NCBI GenBank assembly: GCA_030998015.1
Contig: JARWMV010000253.1
Location: 124,001 to 188,000 of the forward strand
Direction: 5' to 3'
Source of the DNA: Ceratorhiza oryzae-sativae
Lineage: Eukaryota > Basidiomycota > Agaricomycetes > Cantharellales > Ceratobasidiaceae
DNA: 64,000 nt
How positions within the stretch are numbered: the stretch's first letter is position 1; the number at the start of each line of letters is the position of its first letter. Of this stretch, positions 11,260-23,500 are shown in pieces. The notes under the pieces were generated by a model. The model worked only from the letters and a program-made list of their open reading frames with translations. It had not been told where the DNA came from and did no database searches. Position numbers and translations under genes: made by a program.

Positions 11260-12075
11260 TTGAGCAATGGAGGTCACCTCCCTACTCCAATAGACTCAGG
11301 AAAGGGTCTATTTTCCTTTTATCTTGCCTTGCTTGAATACATCTCTAATGGAGCACATGGCCCTCAAGTGGCACAAACCTTTACAGAAGATCAGCGCTGC
11401 CATTTGTGTGGGTGGTTTGGACACCTCTCCATCCACTGCTTCACCCTCAACTCAGTCAAAGACATCCTCAAACAGGCTGGGCACATCAACTTTAACCATG
11501 TGGTAATTGTCAAAGTCCAACCCCAGAAAGTCAGACAAGCCCAACCAGCCTTTGTTACCAAGCTGGGTGCCCCTGAGTGCAAAATCTGCCATTGGGTGAA
11601 CAGAGCCACCTTCCCAGTGCGCTGCCCTTATTGTCCTAAGAAGGACAAATTCCTATACTACTACACCATCCCCTGCAACCAGCTATAAGCTGGAGAACCT
11701 TGGCCAACAACTCCTTTGTCACCTGTTAAATACCATTGAAAACTTCCAAGACAGGTATTGTTATTACCAAAATAAGTACAAAGAAACTTGTGAAAAACTT
11801 CATGAAGCCAAGGCCTGTTGCACATATCTAACTGAACGGCTGTGCAAACATCAGGAGGACTACTTATCCCTCCTTCAAGACCATCTCAGACTAGAAGCAC
11901 TAGTCCAAGAAACAATTTCACCCCACAAGTACACCTTCCCCATCTGCTCAATGCTGTCAGACCCCCCTCACCCCACCTTTCTAAGTGGCATGGGCTTGCC
12001 AATTCAGGAAGAAGCATCCCTTCCAGCAGCCCAAATCAATCCTCCCCAAGGAAGCACTCCTTCAGGATCAGGCTA
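11260..12075 (+). pseudogene. Pre-gag ORF of element B with Cys-rich motifs and coiled coil
   Basis: Upstream of gag is a frame (11260-11688) with CHLCGWFGH..C and CKICHW...CPYC patterns that look like zinc-binding knuckles. A second frame, reached by one shift near 11680, continues as a probable coiled coil rich in Cys, Lys and Glu, then a Pro/Ser-rich tail to about 12075. I do not recognise the family. It may be an additional element protein or the N-terminal part of a once longer gag. Confidence 0.4.
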
Positions 12076-12286
12076 AACTGAAGAGGGTGGAGTGCCCATA
12101 TTGTTGTCAAGACACCAAGAGTTGGGACTTGGACAATACATGGTTAAGATTTGAGGGAATTGGAAACTTTGAAACTTATAGACTTGTGCAGGGAACGGAA
12201 ATTCTATACTATCAAAACAACCCCCAATTTCCTGTACTTCCTTACTGCCTCTGTCGTCATTAGAATTTACTTGAATCCTTCCTGAA

Positions 12287-14992
12287 ATGGTGTCACCAGC
12301 TCCTGCCCCTGCTTGGGCAAATATGTCTGACAAAGACAAAGTAATCTCTATGCTTTGGTCCATGGATGAATTGCAAGAATGAACCAACAACCTCCAAAAT
12401 GACATTGGAGATGTTGAACACAACAATATAACCTACACAGACTTACTCAAAGCAAAACTTACAACAAACCAAGCAAAGATAGATGCCAACATGGCAGGAC
12501 TGGCAACCAATGTTAACAACCTGGTTGGCATGCTAGCAATACTCCAAACAACCATTACATGCATTGAGGCACAAATCAACACCTCCTCAGGGGGCATTGG
12601 AGTCACCCCAATACAACCTTCCTCCAGTATGGCCCAGCTGCAACCAGCAGCTACTACTCCCTCTAGCAGGTTGACAGCAAAAGTTAAGATGGCTGCCCCA
12701 CATAAATTCGATGGCACAAAGCATGAAGACGCTATTTCATTCAGAATCACATATGCCTGATACATCAATACAAATATGAGTGGGCACTTGGCTGACCAAG
12801 TGGTTGCCTTTATCACATCCTATCTTGAAGGATCTGCTGCTGAATGGGTCAACTTGTATGAAGAATTTGAAATCTTAAACCCTGGAACTGCAATCCCATG
12901 GCTTCATGATGCCAACTTGTTCTGGCAAGAATTTACCACCAATTATGGGGACTTGAACTGCACTGAAAATAACCACAATAAGTGGCAGAAACTGAAACAA
13001 TCCAAGATGGTTCAGGATTACCTGTTATGGATCACTAACATTTTCTATTATTTTAATCTGCTCTGCCAACCTCAAGCGATGCCTCTGTAATTAAATTGTG
13101 AAATACTTGAATTTGTATGCACTCTGAATTGTACTATTTTCCGTTCCATTAAATAGTACATATTTCCCGCTCTCCAACGCATATTTTATTAAGTTTTTAC
13201 AATAAGATCTCAGAGAGATACAGAGGTTGCAATATTTCCTCTTATCAGGAGATATTGATTACAACATCGCACCGTTCATATCTCGGCAACCGCTTACGCT
13301 ATCAAAGCAATCTTGTGCTCTATCGATAGCTAATCTTCGGCGGTATCTGCTGCCCGAAGATCGTCGCGATCCACCAGATCCTCGCGCCGGAATGGCCTGA
13401 AGATCATTAGAATCTTACTGGACCATCAATCAAGATCTAATGACTCCAGTGAGTCAGGAGAGCTTCCCAAATTGATCTAGAAGCTTCTCTGACTCACTTT
13501 ATGACTCACTGAGATGTAGCCTCCATTCATTACATGTATATACAATGATAATATGATCTACAAGCCAATAGCAGGTCTCAGATGCATCAATGCCTTCGAT
13601 CCACACCATGTCTTTACTCTTTTATCCTGTACTGGGCTAGGGTGTACCCCAAGTATAGCAGTACCCTCTTTTGATGATTGCACTGGCATGCATGTATCTA
13701 TTTGGCTCTGGAATGCCCTCCTCAGGGTATAAAAGGACCTCCTCTGAGGCCCTTCCAGACCACCTTCCCTTCACTACCCAACCCAGACCAGTTATTGGTT
13801 TCCTTTTTCTCTTTCTATTTCTCTTGTCTGTGTGTGATTTCTTATATAACTAGTACTGAGGAATAAAGTACCATATTAGTTATATACTGTTTGAGTCATT
13901 GTATCTTATATACAGAGATATATAAGGATACAATATTGCCTGATTGAGTGTGACATTAAGTACCAGCTATTAGAGGAAATCTAAGTACCTGTAGCTGAGG
14001 AAGTACACGCATTAGGCAGCCCACCATCTATCCTATAAGCTATCACTTAAGCCTAGTATTAAGATTAGTATCAGTTAGTCCAAGTGACTAGGGCTGAACT
14101 ATATTTAAGATATTTAAGGGAACCTGACCATAGTAGTCTTGCTCTTTATACCTATAAATTTGTCAGTTTACACTGTTAAAGATTAAGACTGCCTTGAGTG
14201 TTACTTGATCACATTGCAACTACTTTGAGCCTTCTTACTCTAGTCTAAGAAGTATTGAGTACAATTAGTGTATACTAACATATCTACATTTGCTTAAGCT
14301 CTAGATATCCAAGTGTACTCTGACCCATAACATTACCTCACCCTATTCAACCTATATTCAACAGGGCTCAACTACAACAATGCAGCCATGCATGACCAGT
14401 TTTATGATGACCTATCATCAGACATAACAGACAGCATGGTGGCCCAAAATTACAATCCCTGTACAAAGACATTTGCCCAGCTCACATAGCGGGCCCTGGA
14501 AATTGACTGCCACCTTATCTCATTTGGTAGCAAAAGGACATCTCATGGAGGTAACAAGTCTAGCAGCAACAACACCACATCCAGTAAAGCATTGACAGCC
14601 CCCCAGAGTGGCCCCCCAAAGGAAAATTTCAAGAATGGGGAATGAATATACAAAATCAAGGATGGCAGGGCAGTAAAGGGCCAAATTGTAGCCATCAGGC
14701 CCAATGCCAGGGGTTTCACAGTCCCCACTGTCCATTACAATGGTAGCAACTCCAATGTCCAAGAATCCTTCAAGGACATAAAGAAGGACAATCACCTACC
14801 ATCGGCCCCCAAGGCAAAGGATCCAGATGCAATGGACCTGGATAGTGCAGGAAAAGGGAAAGGAACAAATACCTGCTATAACTGTAGAGGATGTGGTCAT
14901 ATCACTGCCAAGTGCCCTTCAGCCAAGATGTCAGGTTACAAAGCAGTTGTGGAGGATGTAGAAACAACTGACAATGAGTCAGTAAAAGAATG
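12287..14992 (+). pseudogene. gag: gag of element B, split by a solo LTR
   Basis: The frame starts at the ATG at 12287 and includes a coiled-coil-like stretch, then a capsid-like domain with HKFDGTKHEDAISF near 12698 and EGSAAEWVNLYE near 12830. The solo LTR at 13023-14332 interrupts it; after removing the LTR and one copy of the TTACC duplication, the frame continues in register. A CCHC knuckle (CYNCRGCGHITAKC) lies near 14875. In-frame stops are mostly TGA (about 12380, 12757, 14642) with one TAG near 14487. Gag would form the virus-like particle. Confidence 0.75.
13023..14332 (+). repeat. Solo LTR of family L1 with perfect TTACC duplication
   Basis: A 1310-bp LTR beginning TGTTATGG and ending CCATAACA, flanked on both sides by TTACC (13018-13022 and 14333-14337). 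A TATAAAAGG box lies near 13729. It has no internal element sequence, so it formed by LTR-LTR recombination after insertion into the gag of B. It keeps a CpG-rich patch at about 13260-13400 that the other L1 copies have lost, so it is the youngest L1 copy here. Confidence 0.92.
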
Positions 14993-17900
14993 AGCTCAAA
15001 CCGTGCCAGGGGGGTGGTCTTGGGTGCTATGTTACAAAATGCACAGAATGAAAATAAAAATATGGAAATGGAATGTATGTTGTTAGGAAACCAATCACAA
15101 CTTCAGTTTTTCTTTCATGCATTCCTGCTGTGCACAACCCCCAAACACAAGTCTGCATATAATATGAAAAAATTCAACAGATGGGCTATGATTGACTCAG
15201 GGGCCACATCAGTATTTATACATGAAGACCTTGTTAAACAATATCATATCCCTACTGTCTCCCTAAAAACACCAAAAAAACTATGTGTAATTGATGGAAG
15301 GGAGATCAACTCAGGGTCTGTGACCCACTACTGCACCTTTGAGTTGTGCATTCAGGAGCACTGAGAAATTCTCAGTGCTTATGTTGTGAATGTTGGCAAG
15401 AATGATTTAGTCCTGGGCATGTCATGGCTCAAATTCCATAACCCTGACATTGATTGGGATGGAAAGGACATGAAGTTCAACTTGCCAATATGCTTGAAAC
15501 ACTACATTACAAAACCCTTACACGTACGCGCAAACAAACCCAAGGAGCTCCAGTTGGACTCCTTAGACTCCCTCCCAGCAAAATATAAAGAATTCCAGAA
15601 AATATTCACTGAAGAAGATGATGTCCAGCCATTACCACCCCATAGAAAGTGGGATATGGAGATAGATTTAAAGCTGGATGCCAAGCCAAGGCATGGCCCC
15701 ATATATAGTGTGGGTGTCAAGGAAGATGCAGAATTGTGCAAAACCTTGGACCACCCACTGAAAGCAGGGCATATCAGACCCTCAAGGTCACCAATGGCAT
15801 CCCCAGTCATATTTGTTAAAAAGAAGAATGGGAAGCTGTGCATGTGCATTGACTACCGGCAGCTAAATGAAATGACTGTCTCTAATGTGTGCCCACTCCC
15901 ATGCATCAATGATATTGTGGAGACTTTGCATGGGGCAAAGATATTCACCAAGTTTGATCTAAAGTGGGGTTTCAACCTGATACAAATTCAGGAAGGAGAC
16001 AAATGGAAGGCTGCTTTTAAGACCAAATATGGGCTGTACAAGCCCTTAGTCATGCAATTTGGCCAAAAGAATGCACTGGGAACCTTCATGGCCATGATCT
16101 GGGAAGAGTTCCAAGACATTGAGGGCATTTATGTTGTAATCTATGTGGACAACATATTAGTGTTCTCCAAAAACCAAGAAGAACATGATGAACACATCAA
16201 AGAAGTCTTGCGTCATCTCCAAAAAGCTGGCCTATACTGCACCCTGGAGAAATGTGTTTTTGATGTCACCAAAGTTGACTACCTGGGAATAGTAGTGACT
16301 CCCCAGGGAATTAAAGTAGACCCAGCCAAGGTTGAAAAAGCCATTGAATGGCCAACCCCTACCAACCCAACTGAAGTCCTGGAAGGGCTGGGGTTTGCAA
16401 ATTGGTTAAGGCACTTCATAAAGGACTTTTCAAAAATCACAAAATGTCTCTATGAACTTGTCAAGAAGGACATAAAGTGGGAATGGACAGAAGAAATGGA
16501 TCAGGCATGGAACCTGCTGAAGCAGAAATTAAAAGAAGCCCCCCTCCTAATTCAGCCAGAACCCAGCAAACCATTTATTCTGAAAACAGATGCCTGAGGC
16601 TATGCCACAGGTGCCATATTATTGCAATATGGAGAAGGTGAAATGCTTCACCCAATCTCCTACTACTCCAAGGCACTGGTCCTGGCAGAAAGAAATTACA
16701 ATATCTACAACAAGGAAATGCTGGCAATTATAAAAGCCCTCAAACACTGGCATCACTTACTAGAGGGGGCTGAACACCCAGTAAACATTGTTTGTGATCA
16801 CAAAAATCTGGAATATTGGAAGACAAATTGGCCACTGAATGGCCAAGTCACACAATGGCACAAGTTCCTATCCAGATTCAAATTCAAGATCCTATACATT
16901 GAAGGGGCAAAGAACGGCTGAGCAGACATACTCTCTAGGCTGTCAAGGCACACCTAAAGAGGGGGGTGAGAGCCAAGCTCTGCTTGCGCAAAACCAATTT
17001 TTGGAACTAAAATCATTGTGGCTACAAGCAATCACTCCAGACCATGACCTGGAAGAACTCATTAGGGACGCTATCCCAGGGGACACGCACCTGTCAAAAG
17101 TGCTAAAAGCCCTAGATGACAATGAAAAGGTCAAAAATTGGGAATGGGACAAAGGACTTTTATGATACAAGGGCTGAATCTGTGTCCCAAATAACAAAGA
17201 ACTTTGCAAGCTGATCATTGAAAGCCATCATGACAACCCAGCTGTAGGACACCCAGGACAGTTCAGAACATATGAATTGTTAAACCGCAAATATACATGG
17301 TCATCAATGAAAAAATCAGTCAACAAATATGTCACACATTGCAAATCTTGTATTAGGAACAAGCACAGCAACCAGGTTCCCCCAGGGCTCCTAAACCCAA
17401 TTCCAGCACCAGAAAAACCTTGGGAGGAAATCACCTATGATCTGATCACCAGGCTACCCCTGTCAGAAGGGTTCAATGCTATATTTACAGTTGTTGACTG
17501 CCTGACAAAAATGGTCCACTTTATCCCATGCCAATCAGAAGCCAGTGCTATGGATTGCGCCAACTTGTTCCTAACATATGTATGGAAACTTCATGGGTTA
17601 CCATGGAAAACAATCTCAGACTGCAGCCCCAACTTTGCATCCAAATTCCTAAGGCACTTATACAAATGGCTGGATATAAAACCCTCCTACTCCACAGCAT
17701 ATCACCCCCAGACAGATGGCCAGTCTGGAAGGGCCAACCAAGTAGTAGAAGGGTACATCAGACATTATGTATCAGACTGGCAGGACAACTGGGTCTCACT
17801 CTTACCATTGGCTGAATTTGCCTACAATAATGGTGTCAACGCCTTGACTGGCAAATCACCATTCTTCGCAAACTACAGTTTCCACCCAAGGCTGGCAGTT

Positions 17901-18518
17901 GGGGACAGGGAGGAACAAGAACTCCCCTTAGCAGACAACCATGCAGAATGGCTCCAAAAGGGCCACAATGAACTTAAGGCAGCTCTGGAAATAGCAAACC
18001 AGAGGATCAAAGAATACTATGACCAGAAGCATTGGACCCCAGAAGCTATTAAGGTCAGAGACAAAGTCTGGCTTGATACCAAGAATATGCAGACACAACA
18101 GGCCTCCAGGAAACTGGCCCACAAAAGAGTTGGACCATTCAAGGTGGTAGCACAACATGGCACACATGCTTTCAAACTGGACCTACCAATAACCATGAAA
18201 ATACACCCAGTGTTTCATGTTTCACTCCTCACCAGATATAAAGACAACCCCTACAGCTGTCAGGTTCCCCCACCACCACTGGTGGTAACTCCTGAAGGGG
18301 AAGGAGAATTTGAAGTGGAGCAGATCATAAAGTCACAATACAACAAAAAGTCTAACATTTTAGAATACTATGTCAAATGGCTCAGCTATGACAAGCGACA
18401 ATGGTTAACTTACAATGACCTGGTGAATGCACCAGAACTCATCACTGACTATGTCAAGTCACATCCAAAGGCACCCCATGACCCCTGTGCCTTGAAAGGG
18501 GGAAGTGTCACAAACTGA
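14990..18518 (+). pseudogene. pol: pol of element B: protease, RT, RNase H, integrase, chromodomain
   Basis: Protease with DSGAT near 15195; RT from about 15640 with the active-site motif reading YVDN near 16142-16153; RNase H with KTDA near 16585; H2C2 finger near 17220-17360 (H..H..CKSC); integrase core with DCLTKM near 17495 and YHPQTDGQ near 17700; C-terminal chromodomain near 18300-18450 (EFEVEQIIKS..YYVKWLSY..W). Stops at about 15362, 16595, 16919 and 17163 are all TGA; the last two fall where the family has Arg. The final TGA lies inside the 3' LTR (18516-18518). Chromodomains steer integration to marked chromatin. Confidence 0.85.
18495..18505 (+). other. Polypurine tract of element B
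   Basis: AAAGGGGGAAG directly precedes the 3' LTR and is the expected plus-strand primer. It is also inside the pol reading frame. Confidence 0.75.
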
Positions 18519-18880
18519 CATGCATATATCCACTCTACAATATTTTCTTGATTTATTACATTTTATGAGATCATCTTCAAATGTACTTGCCTTTTATGGT
18601 ATATCTGTGTCATGTGATTCAGGGGATGTTCTGGACTGATAACCAAGATATATTTCAACTCCAATGTGAAATTCCACAGTTCCGCAGTTGCTTCTACTGC
18701 TTCTATCTCTCATCAGTCATGACTCACTGTATGGACTTGTTTGTTATGATGTGGCTTGTACTATGTATATAAACCAGGTCAAGTTTGCAGAGGACTCCTC
18801 AAGAACTTAACCTCTCATTGAATACAAGCTCTTTCTTTTTCTTACTATTTTTCTTGTTGCCTGACTTGTCGTCATTGACA
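18506..18880 (+). repeat. 3' LTR of element B
   Basis: This 375-bp partner of 10573-10947 ends GTCATTGACA and is followed by the ggaac half of the target duplication. The self-primer source motif is changed here (acttaacc in place of acttgacc), so only the 5' LTR copy matches the primer site fully. Confidence 0.87.
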
Positions 18881-19083
18881 GGAACACCCAAACTAACAAC
18901 ATGGTAAGAATACCAAACAGTGAAAAAGAAAGGTGAAGGAAAGAAGGACTTTGTATCAAATGCAGTAAATCAGGGCATGTCCTGAAGGACTGCCAGGGCC
19001 AGTGGACCTATGACAAAGCTAAGATACAAGGGAAGGCCAGCAGGCAAGTTGAAGAAGAAAGCAGCTCTGAGTTGGAAAACTAA
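18881..19083 (+). pseudogene. gag: gag of element A, 3' part with zinc knuckle
   Basis: Resumes the gag of A after element B. A CCHC knuckle CIKCSKSGHVLKDC lies near 18955-18996, then an acidic tail ending in a stop at 19081-19083. A frame change is needed between the junction and the knuckle, so this part has also decayed. Confidence 0.65.
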
Positions 19084-19100
19084 TTGGTCCTACCACTTCC

Positions 19101-20159
19101 ATGTTGGAGTACCCCAATATAACCCCTACCACAGATGTATGTTACCTCAAGAAATCTAGTAATCAATCAATAATATACACTACAGTAGAGGGAATCATGG
19201 AACCAGCAAAGATGCTGATTGACTCAGGATCTTCAACCAACTTCATCAATAAGGCCTATTCAAGGGAAAAAGGGATCCAAACCACTCCCCTCAAACACAA
19301 GAAATCAATTGTGGCCATTGACAGAAATGAAATCAAGGATGCCATAGAAGAAAGGGCAGAACTAAATATTGAAGTGGAAGGGAAGACTCTGAAATGCTCC
19401 CTTTATGTGATGACCCTAGGCGACACAGACATAGTCCTAGGGAAAGAATGGCTTGAGGAAGCAGAACCTATCATAGATTGGAAAGACCTTACCATCTCAT
19501 ACCCAGATGAAATCAAGGCAAGGGCAGCCAGAGAAAGCCTACAAATCCCAGAAGAATTTAGGGATTTTGAAGACCTGTTTGGGGAAGAAGGTTTCCAAGA
19601 ACTTCCACCCCACCAAGGAAATCTGGACTTCAAAATGGACCTGATTGAGGGAGCAGAGCTGCCAAAGCCTGCAAAAAGGTACAGTATGTTGCCAGCAGAA
19701 ACAAAGGCACTCAGGGAGTACCTAGAGGAGGAACTAAGAAATGGAAAGATAAGGCCCAGCCAGTCAGTTGTAGCTGCACCCTGTTTCTATGTAAACAAAG
19801 CATATGGAGGGCTTAGGCTGGTAGTCAACTACCATAAGATGAATGACATCACCAAGCCAGACAGGTTTCTGCTTCCAATTCAAATAGAACTGATTGAGAG
19901 ACTGAAGGACACAACCATCTATTCAAAAATGGACATTTGATGGGGATTCAACAATATCAGGGTAAAAGAGGGAGATGAATGGAAAACAGCTTTCAGGACA
20001 GGAGAAGGCCAGTTTGAATGCTTGGTCATGCCATTCAGAGTAAAGGAAGGACCAAGGACCTTTACAAGGTTCATGATGGAAAAGTTCTGTGACATACTAG
20101 ATGATTACATGGTAATCTACATGGACAATGTACTAGTGTTTTCCAGAAACAGGGAAGAA
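19101..20159 (+). pseudogene. pol: pol of element A, 5' part: protease and N-terminal RT
   Basis: The aspartic protease motif LIDSGSSTNF lies near 19216. The RT fingers and palm follow, with an in-frame TGA at 19938 where the family has Arg (KMDI-stop-WGFNN). The RT active site reads YMDN at 20118-20129. The frame is cut at 20159 by Copia element C; the left AAGAA duplication is the last five bases. Confidence 0.8.
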
Positions 20160-20461
20160 TATAGAAACTATGTATATAACCACGAATACAATATATGTAC
20201 TCGGTGCGCAGTGTGCTTAAGACGACGCCAAAGGCGTGTGTGTGATTTACCGGTGAAAAGTATATATTCAATGGGTGACTAGCTACAAGGCCGAAGGCGC
20301 CCCTTTTATACACGATAGAGCCTGTATGCGCGAATAGTGTAGAATGGTATAGAACGCATGCGCGTCCTTGTTCCATGGCTTTCCGGTGCATTCACACATA
20401 TGATTGTTCTAGCACTAACTATATGTATAATATTTGTGTATGTGCAAATATGATTTCTACA
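20160..20461 (-). repeat. 3' LTR of Copia element C
   Basis: 302 bp, differing from 25572-25873 at nine sites by eye, all transitions and all at CpG positions. In element orientation it begins TGTAGAAATC and ends TTTCTATA. Confidence 0.92.
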
Positions 20462-20470
20462 CTCCCCCTC
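20462..20470 (-). other. Polypurine tract of Copia element C
   Basis: On the minus strand GAGGGGGAG lies directly upstream of the 3' LTR, the expected plus-strand primer. Confidence 0.7.
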
Positions 20471-20597
20471 AATCGTATGCTCGTAAGAGAGTAAAGAAAT
20501 CAAACTAGATTCGGACAAAACAGAATTACAAAACAATTCACAAACATAACGATTCCGTTTTCAGACACTACAGCTATTTAAATTCTATATATGCTAC

Positions 20598-23500
20598 TCA
20601 AATGATTTCAATATCACGTTCTTCCTGTTCGCCCATAATCCCTTCCATCAAAGTATGAAACTGGTTTGCCGGGAGTGGCTTGGTAAGGGCGTCAGCGTAG
20701 TTATCCTTTGTGTTAACATACATAGGAGATAACAAATGCTTTTCGACGCAGTCACGAATGAAGTGGTGACGAATGTTGATATGTTTCGATCGACCATGGT
20801 ACTGGGATTCGACCGATAGAGTAAGCGCAGCGAGGTTGTCAGACAAAATAAGAGTGGGAGATTCCAACAGCATGCTGATCTTGTCGAAGAATTGACGGAT
20901 CCAAAGAGCTTGAGTAGAGGCATGAGCGAGAGCCATGTACTCAGCTTCCATTGTAGAGAGAGCAACGGTGTGTTGCTTCTTCAACGACCAGCTGACTGCA
21001 GCGCCACCTAAAAGGAAACAGTTGCTGGATATCGATTTGCGATCGAGTAGGCTTGATCCCCAATCGGCGTCCGAGTAGCCAACTTTGCCGATTACATTGC
21101 TCGATAGATCTTGAGGGTTTCGCCAATAAACGAGTCCGTGATTGACGGTACCAGCAAGGTATCGAATAACTCGTTTAAGCGCCGTGATGTGAGGTTGCCC
21201 GTAGCACATAGTGAACGACGCAAGGTGATTGACAATGTAAGCGATGTCGGCACGAGTACAGATAGCAGCGTACATGAGACAGCCGATGTTTCGGGCATAA
21301 GGGTAGTTGGGTTTCGGACCGGTGTTGTGCTCAAGTTGTGTAGAAGTCGACACAGGGGTGTTGGCCGGGTAAGCGCCTAGCATGCCAGCCTCATCAACGA
21401 TATTGAGAATGTATGCGGATTGAGAGAGCGTGAGTGTGCGGTTGGCTCGATCTCGAGTGAACTGTATGCCAATAAAATGTCGCAGTTCGCCTAGGTCACG
21501 CATATCGAACTCTTGGCGCAGCTCATTGATCACATCGTACATGTGAGAAGGAGTTGTCACAAGAATACAGTTGTCGACATGTACTGCTAAAAAGGAAACA
21601 AGATAATAGCCATCACAATCATGGCGAATGCGCTGGTAGACACAAGAATCTGTCAAAAGTCGTGTGTAGCCTAAAGATTTCAACTTCGCATCCAGATATT
21701 TATTCCATACATGTCCAGCCTGTTTCAGTCCATACAAAGATCGCCTCAAACGTAGCACAGTACCTAAGCCATCATCGAAGCCAGGGATCTGGCGCATGTA
21801 TAGTTCTTTGTTGAGTTCGCCATTAAGGAAAGCTGAAACAACATCAAGTTGGTGAATATCAAGATCATACCAATTAGCGAGAGAACACATAATACGCAAC
21901 GAATCAAGGTGGGCAATGGGGGCGAAAGTGTCGTAAAAGTCTTGACCAGGGATTTGAGTGAATCCCTTCGCCACGAGCCGTGCCTTGTAGCGTGCGATGT
22001 TGCCGTTCTCGTCGCGCTTGCGAGTGAGTACCCATTTGTTCTGAATGACGTTCTTGTTGACGGGCGGACTGGCAAGTTCGAAGGTCTTCATTGGACGAGT
22101 TGATCGTACTCTTCCTGCATCGCCTGGATCCACCTGTTGCGTTCGGGTCCGTTCATTGCATCCTTGTAGGAAGGATTGTCGCCATCGGGGTCGGTGCGAG
22201 TCATGAAAGACTGGTGCATGAACCCTTTGTAGAACGCGCTCGTGAAGGCGTTCTCCTTGGCCTTGAGAGTCGCCGAGTAGGATTCTTGTGGGCGAGCAAG
22301 TTGATCCACTGTGATCGGCACAAGAGGTGGTACATCAGGTCGATACTTGATCTTGTAGATAGGCTCGAGAGACGGCATGTCGGCATAGGGGTCGTCGACG
22401 CAGACATTGGCCATTTCAGCGTCTTCGCCAACTGTATCATCTGTCAGTTGCTCGCCTGTATGCGCAGCAATTGGTAGATTACCTTTATCGTCCATGACAG
22501 TGATCTTGGGTGCGCCACGAGTAGATTCAAGTTGCATAATTGGCTGACCAACTCCGGCAGAGCGGGTCTGAATAGTAGCGCCTGGTTTCGACATTGCTGG
22601 AGGTTGCGATGGTCCTTGTGGTTTAGCGCCGGAGTTAGCGCCGGAGGACTTAGACGATTTTAACAGTGTACGTACTGCTTTAGATGGTTGAGAGGAGGTT
22701 GTATGCGTCGTAGATGAAGTTGCAAGTGGTTCAAGTAGGGATGAAATGGTGGGAGATGTTACAGTAGTAGTAGACTTAGTTGAATCGAATAAAATTGGAG
22801 TTGCTGGTGACTCTGTCTTGTCTTTGAGCTTTGCTTTTATAGGCTTTAGCTCTCCCCCTGTCCCAGGCTGTCGTTTCAATTGCTCTGGCTTGCTGGAATC
22901 TTCCGAAATTTTCTTAATCTCCCCCTCAGCAGGCGGAGCGATTGGAACGAGCACTTCGTCTCCATCGTTCGTCATTGTATCGTCATCTTGGAGGAACGCC
23001 ACATTGCGTGAGTGAAGAATCTTCATTGCGCCAGGCTTGTAGTATCGCCAGGACTTGCCTTGTACATCTGAAATTCCTGTAAATACTGCTTTGAAAGCTT
23101 TGGGGTCGAGTTTAGATCGATTTACTGCCTGATCCAGTACATAGCATTTTGATCCCCAAGGCCTTAGCAGGCTAACGTCGGGCTTCGTCCCCCAAAATCA
23201 CTCATATGGAGTCAGTTGAAAGACTCCATGTACTTGGGTAGGTACTCTGTTCTTCAGGTAGCACGCATATGCGACTGCTTCGCTCCAAAGGAACTTTGGT
23301 GCGTCACTCTCGAACATCATTGCACAAGCATGTTCCAAAAGCATGCGATTTAGCCTTTCAGCTATTCCATTCTGCTGGCTTGAGTACGGAGCAGTCGTTT
23401 CCAGGACGGTACCCGCTTTCGATGTATGCGCTTTCCAGCTTTGATTAACAAATTCTCCTCCATTGTCGAATCGAACCTTCAAAACCTTAGCATTCTTCTG

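Larger units (their letters stand above)
10573..18880 (+). mobile_element. Gypsy chromovirus retrotransposon B, nested in A gag
   Basis: An 8308-bp element with two 375-bp LTRs (10573-10947 and 18506-18880), flanked by ggaat and ggaac, a 5-bp target duplication with one transition. Order: 5' LTR, self-primer site, leader with a pre-gag ORF, gag with zinc knuckle, protease, RT, RNase H, integrase, chromodomain, polypurine tract (18495-18505), 3' LTR. It sits in the gag of element A and is itself split by a solo LTR at 13023-14332. Several TGA stops make it inactive. Confidence 0.88.
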
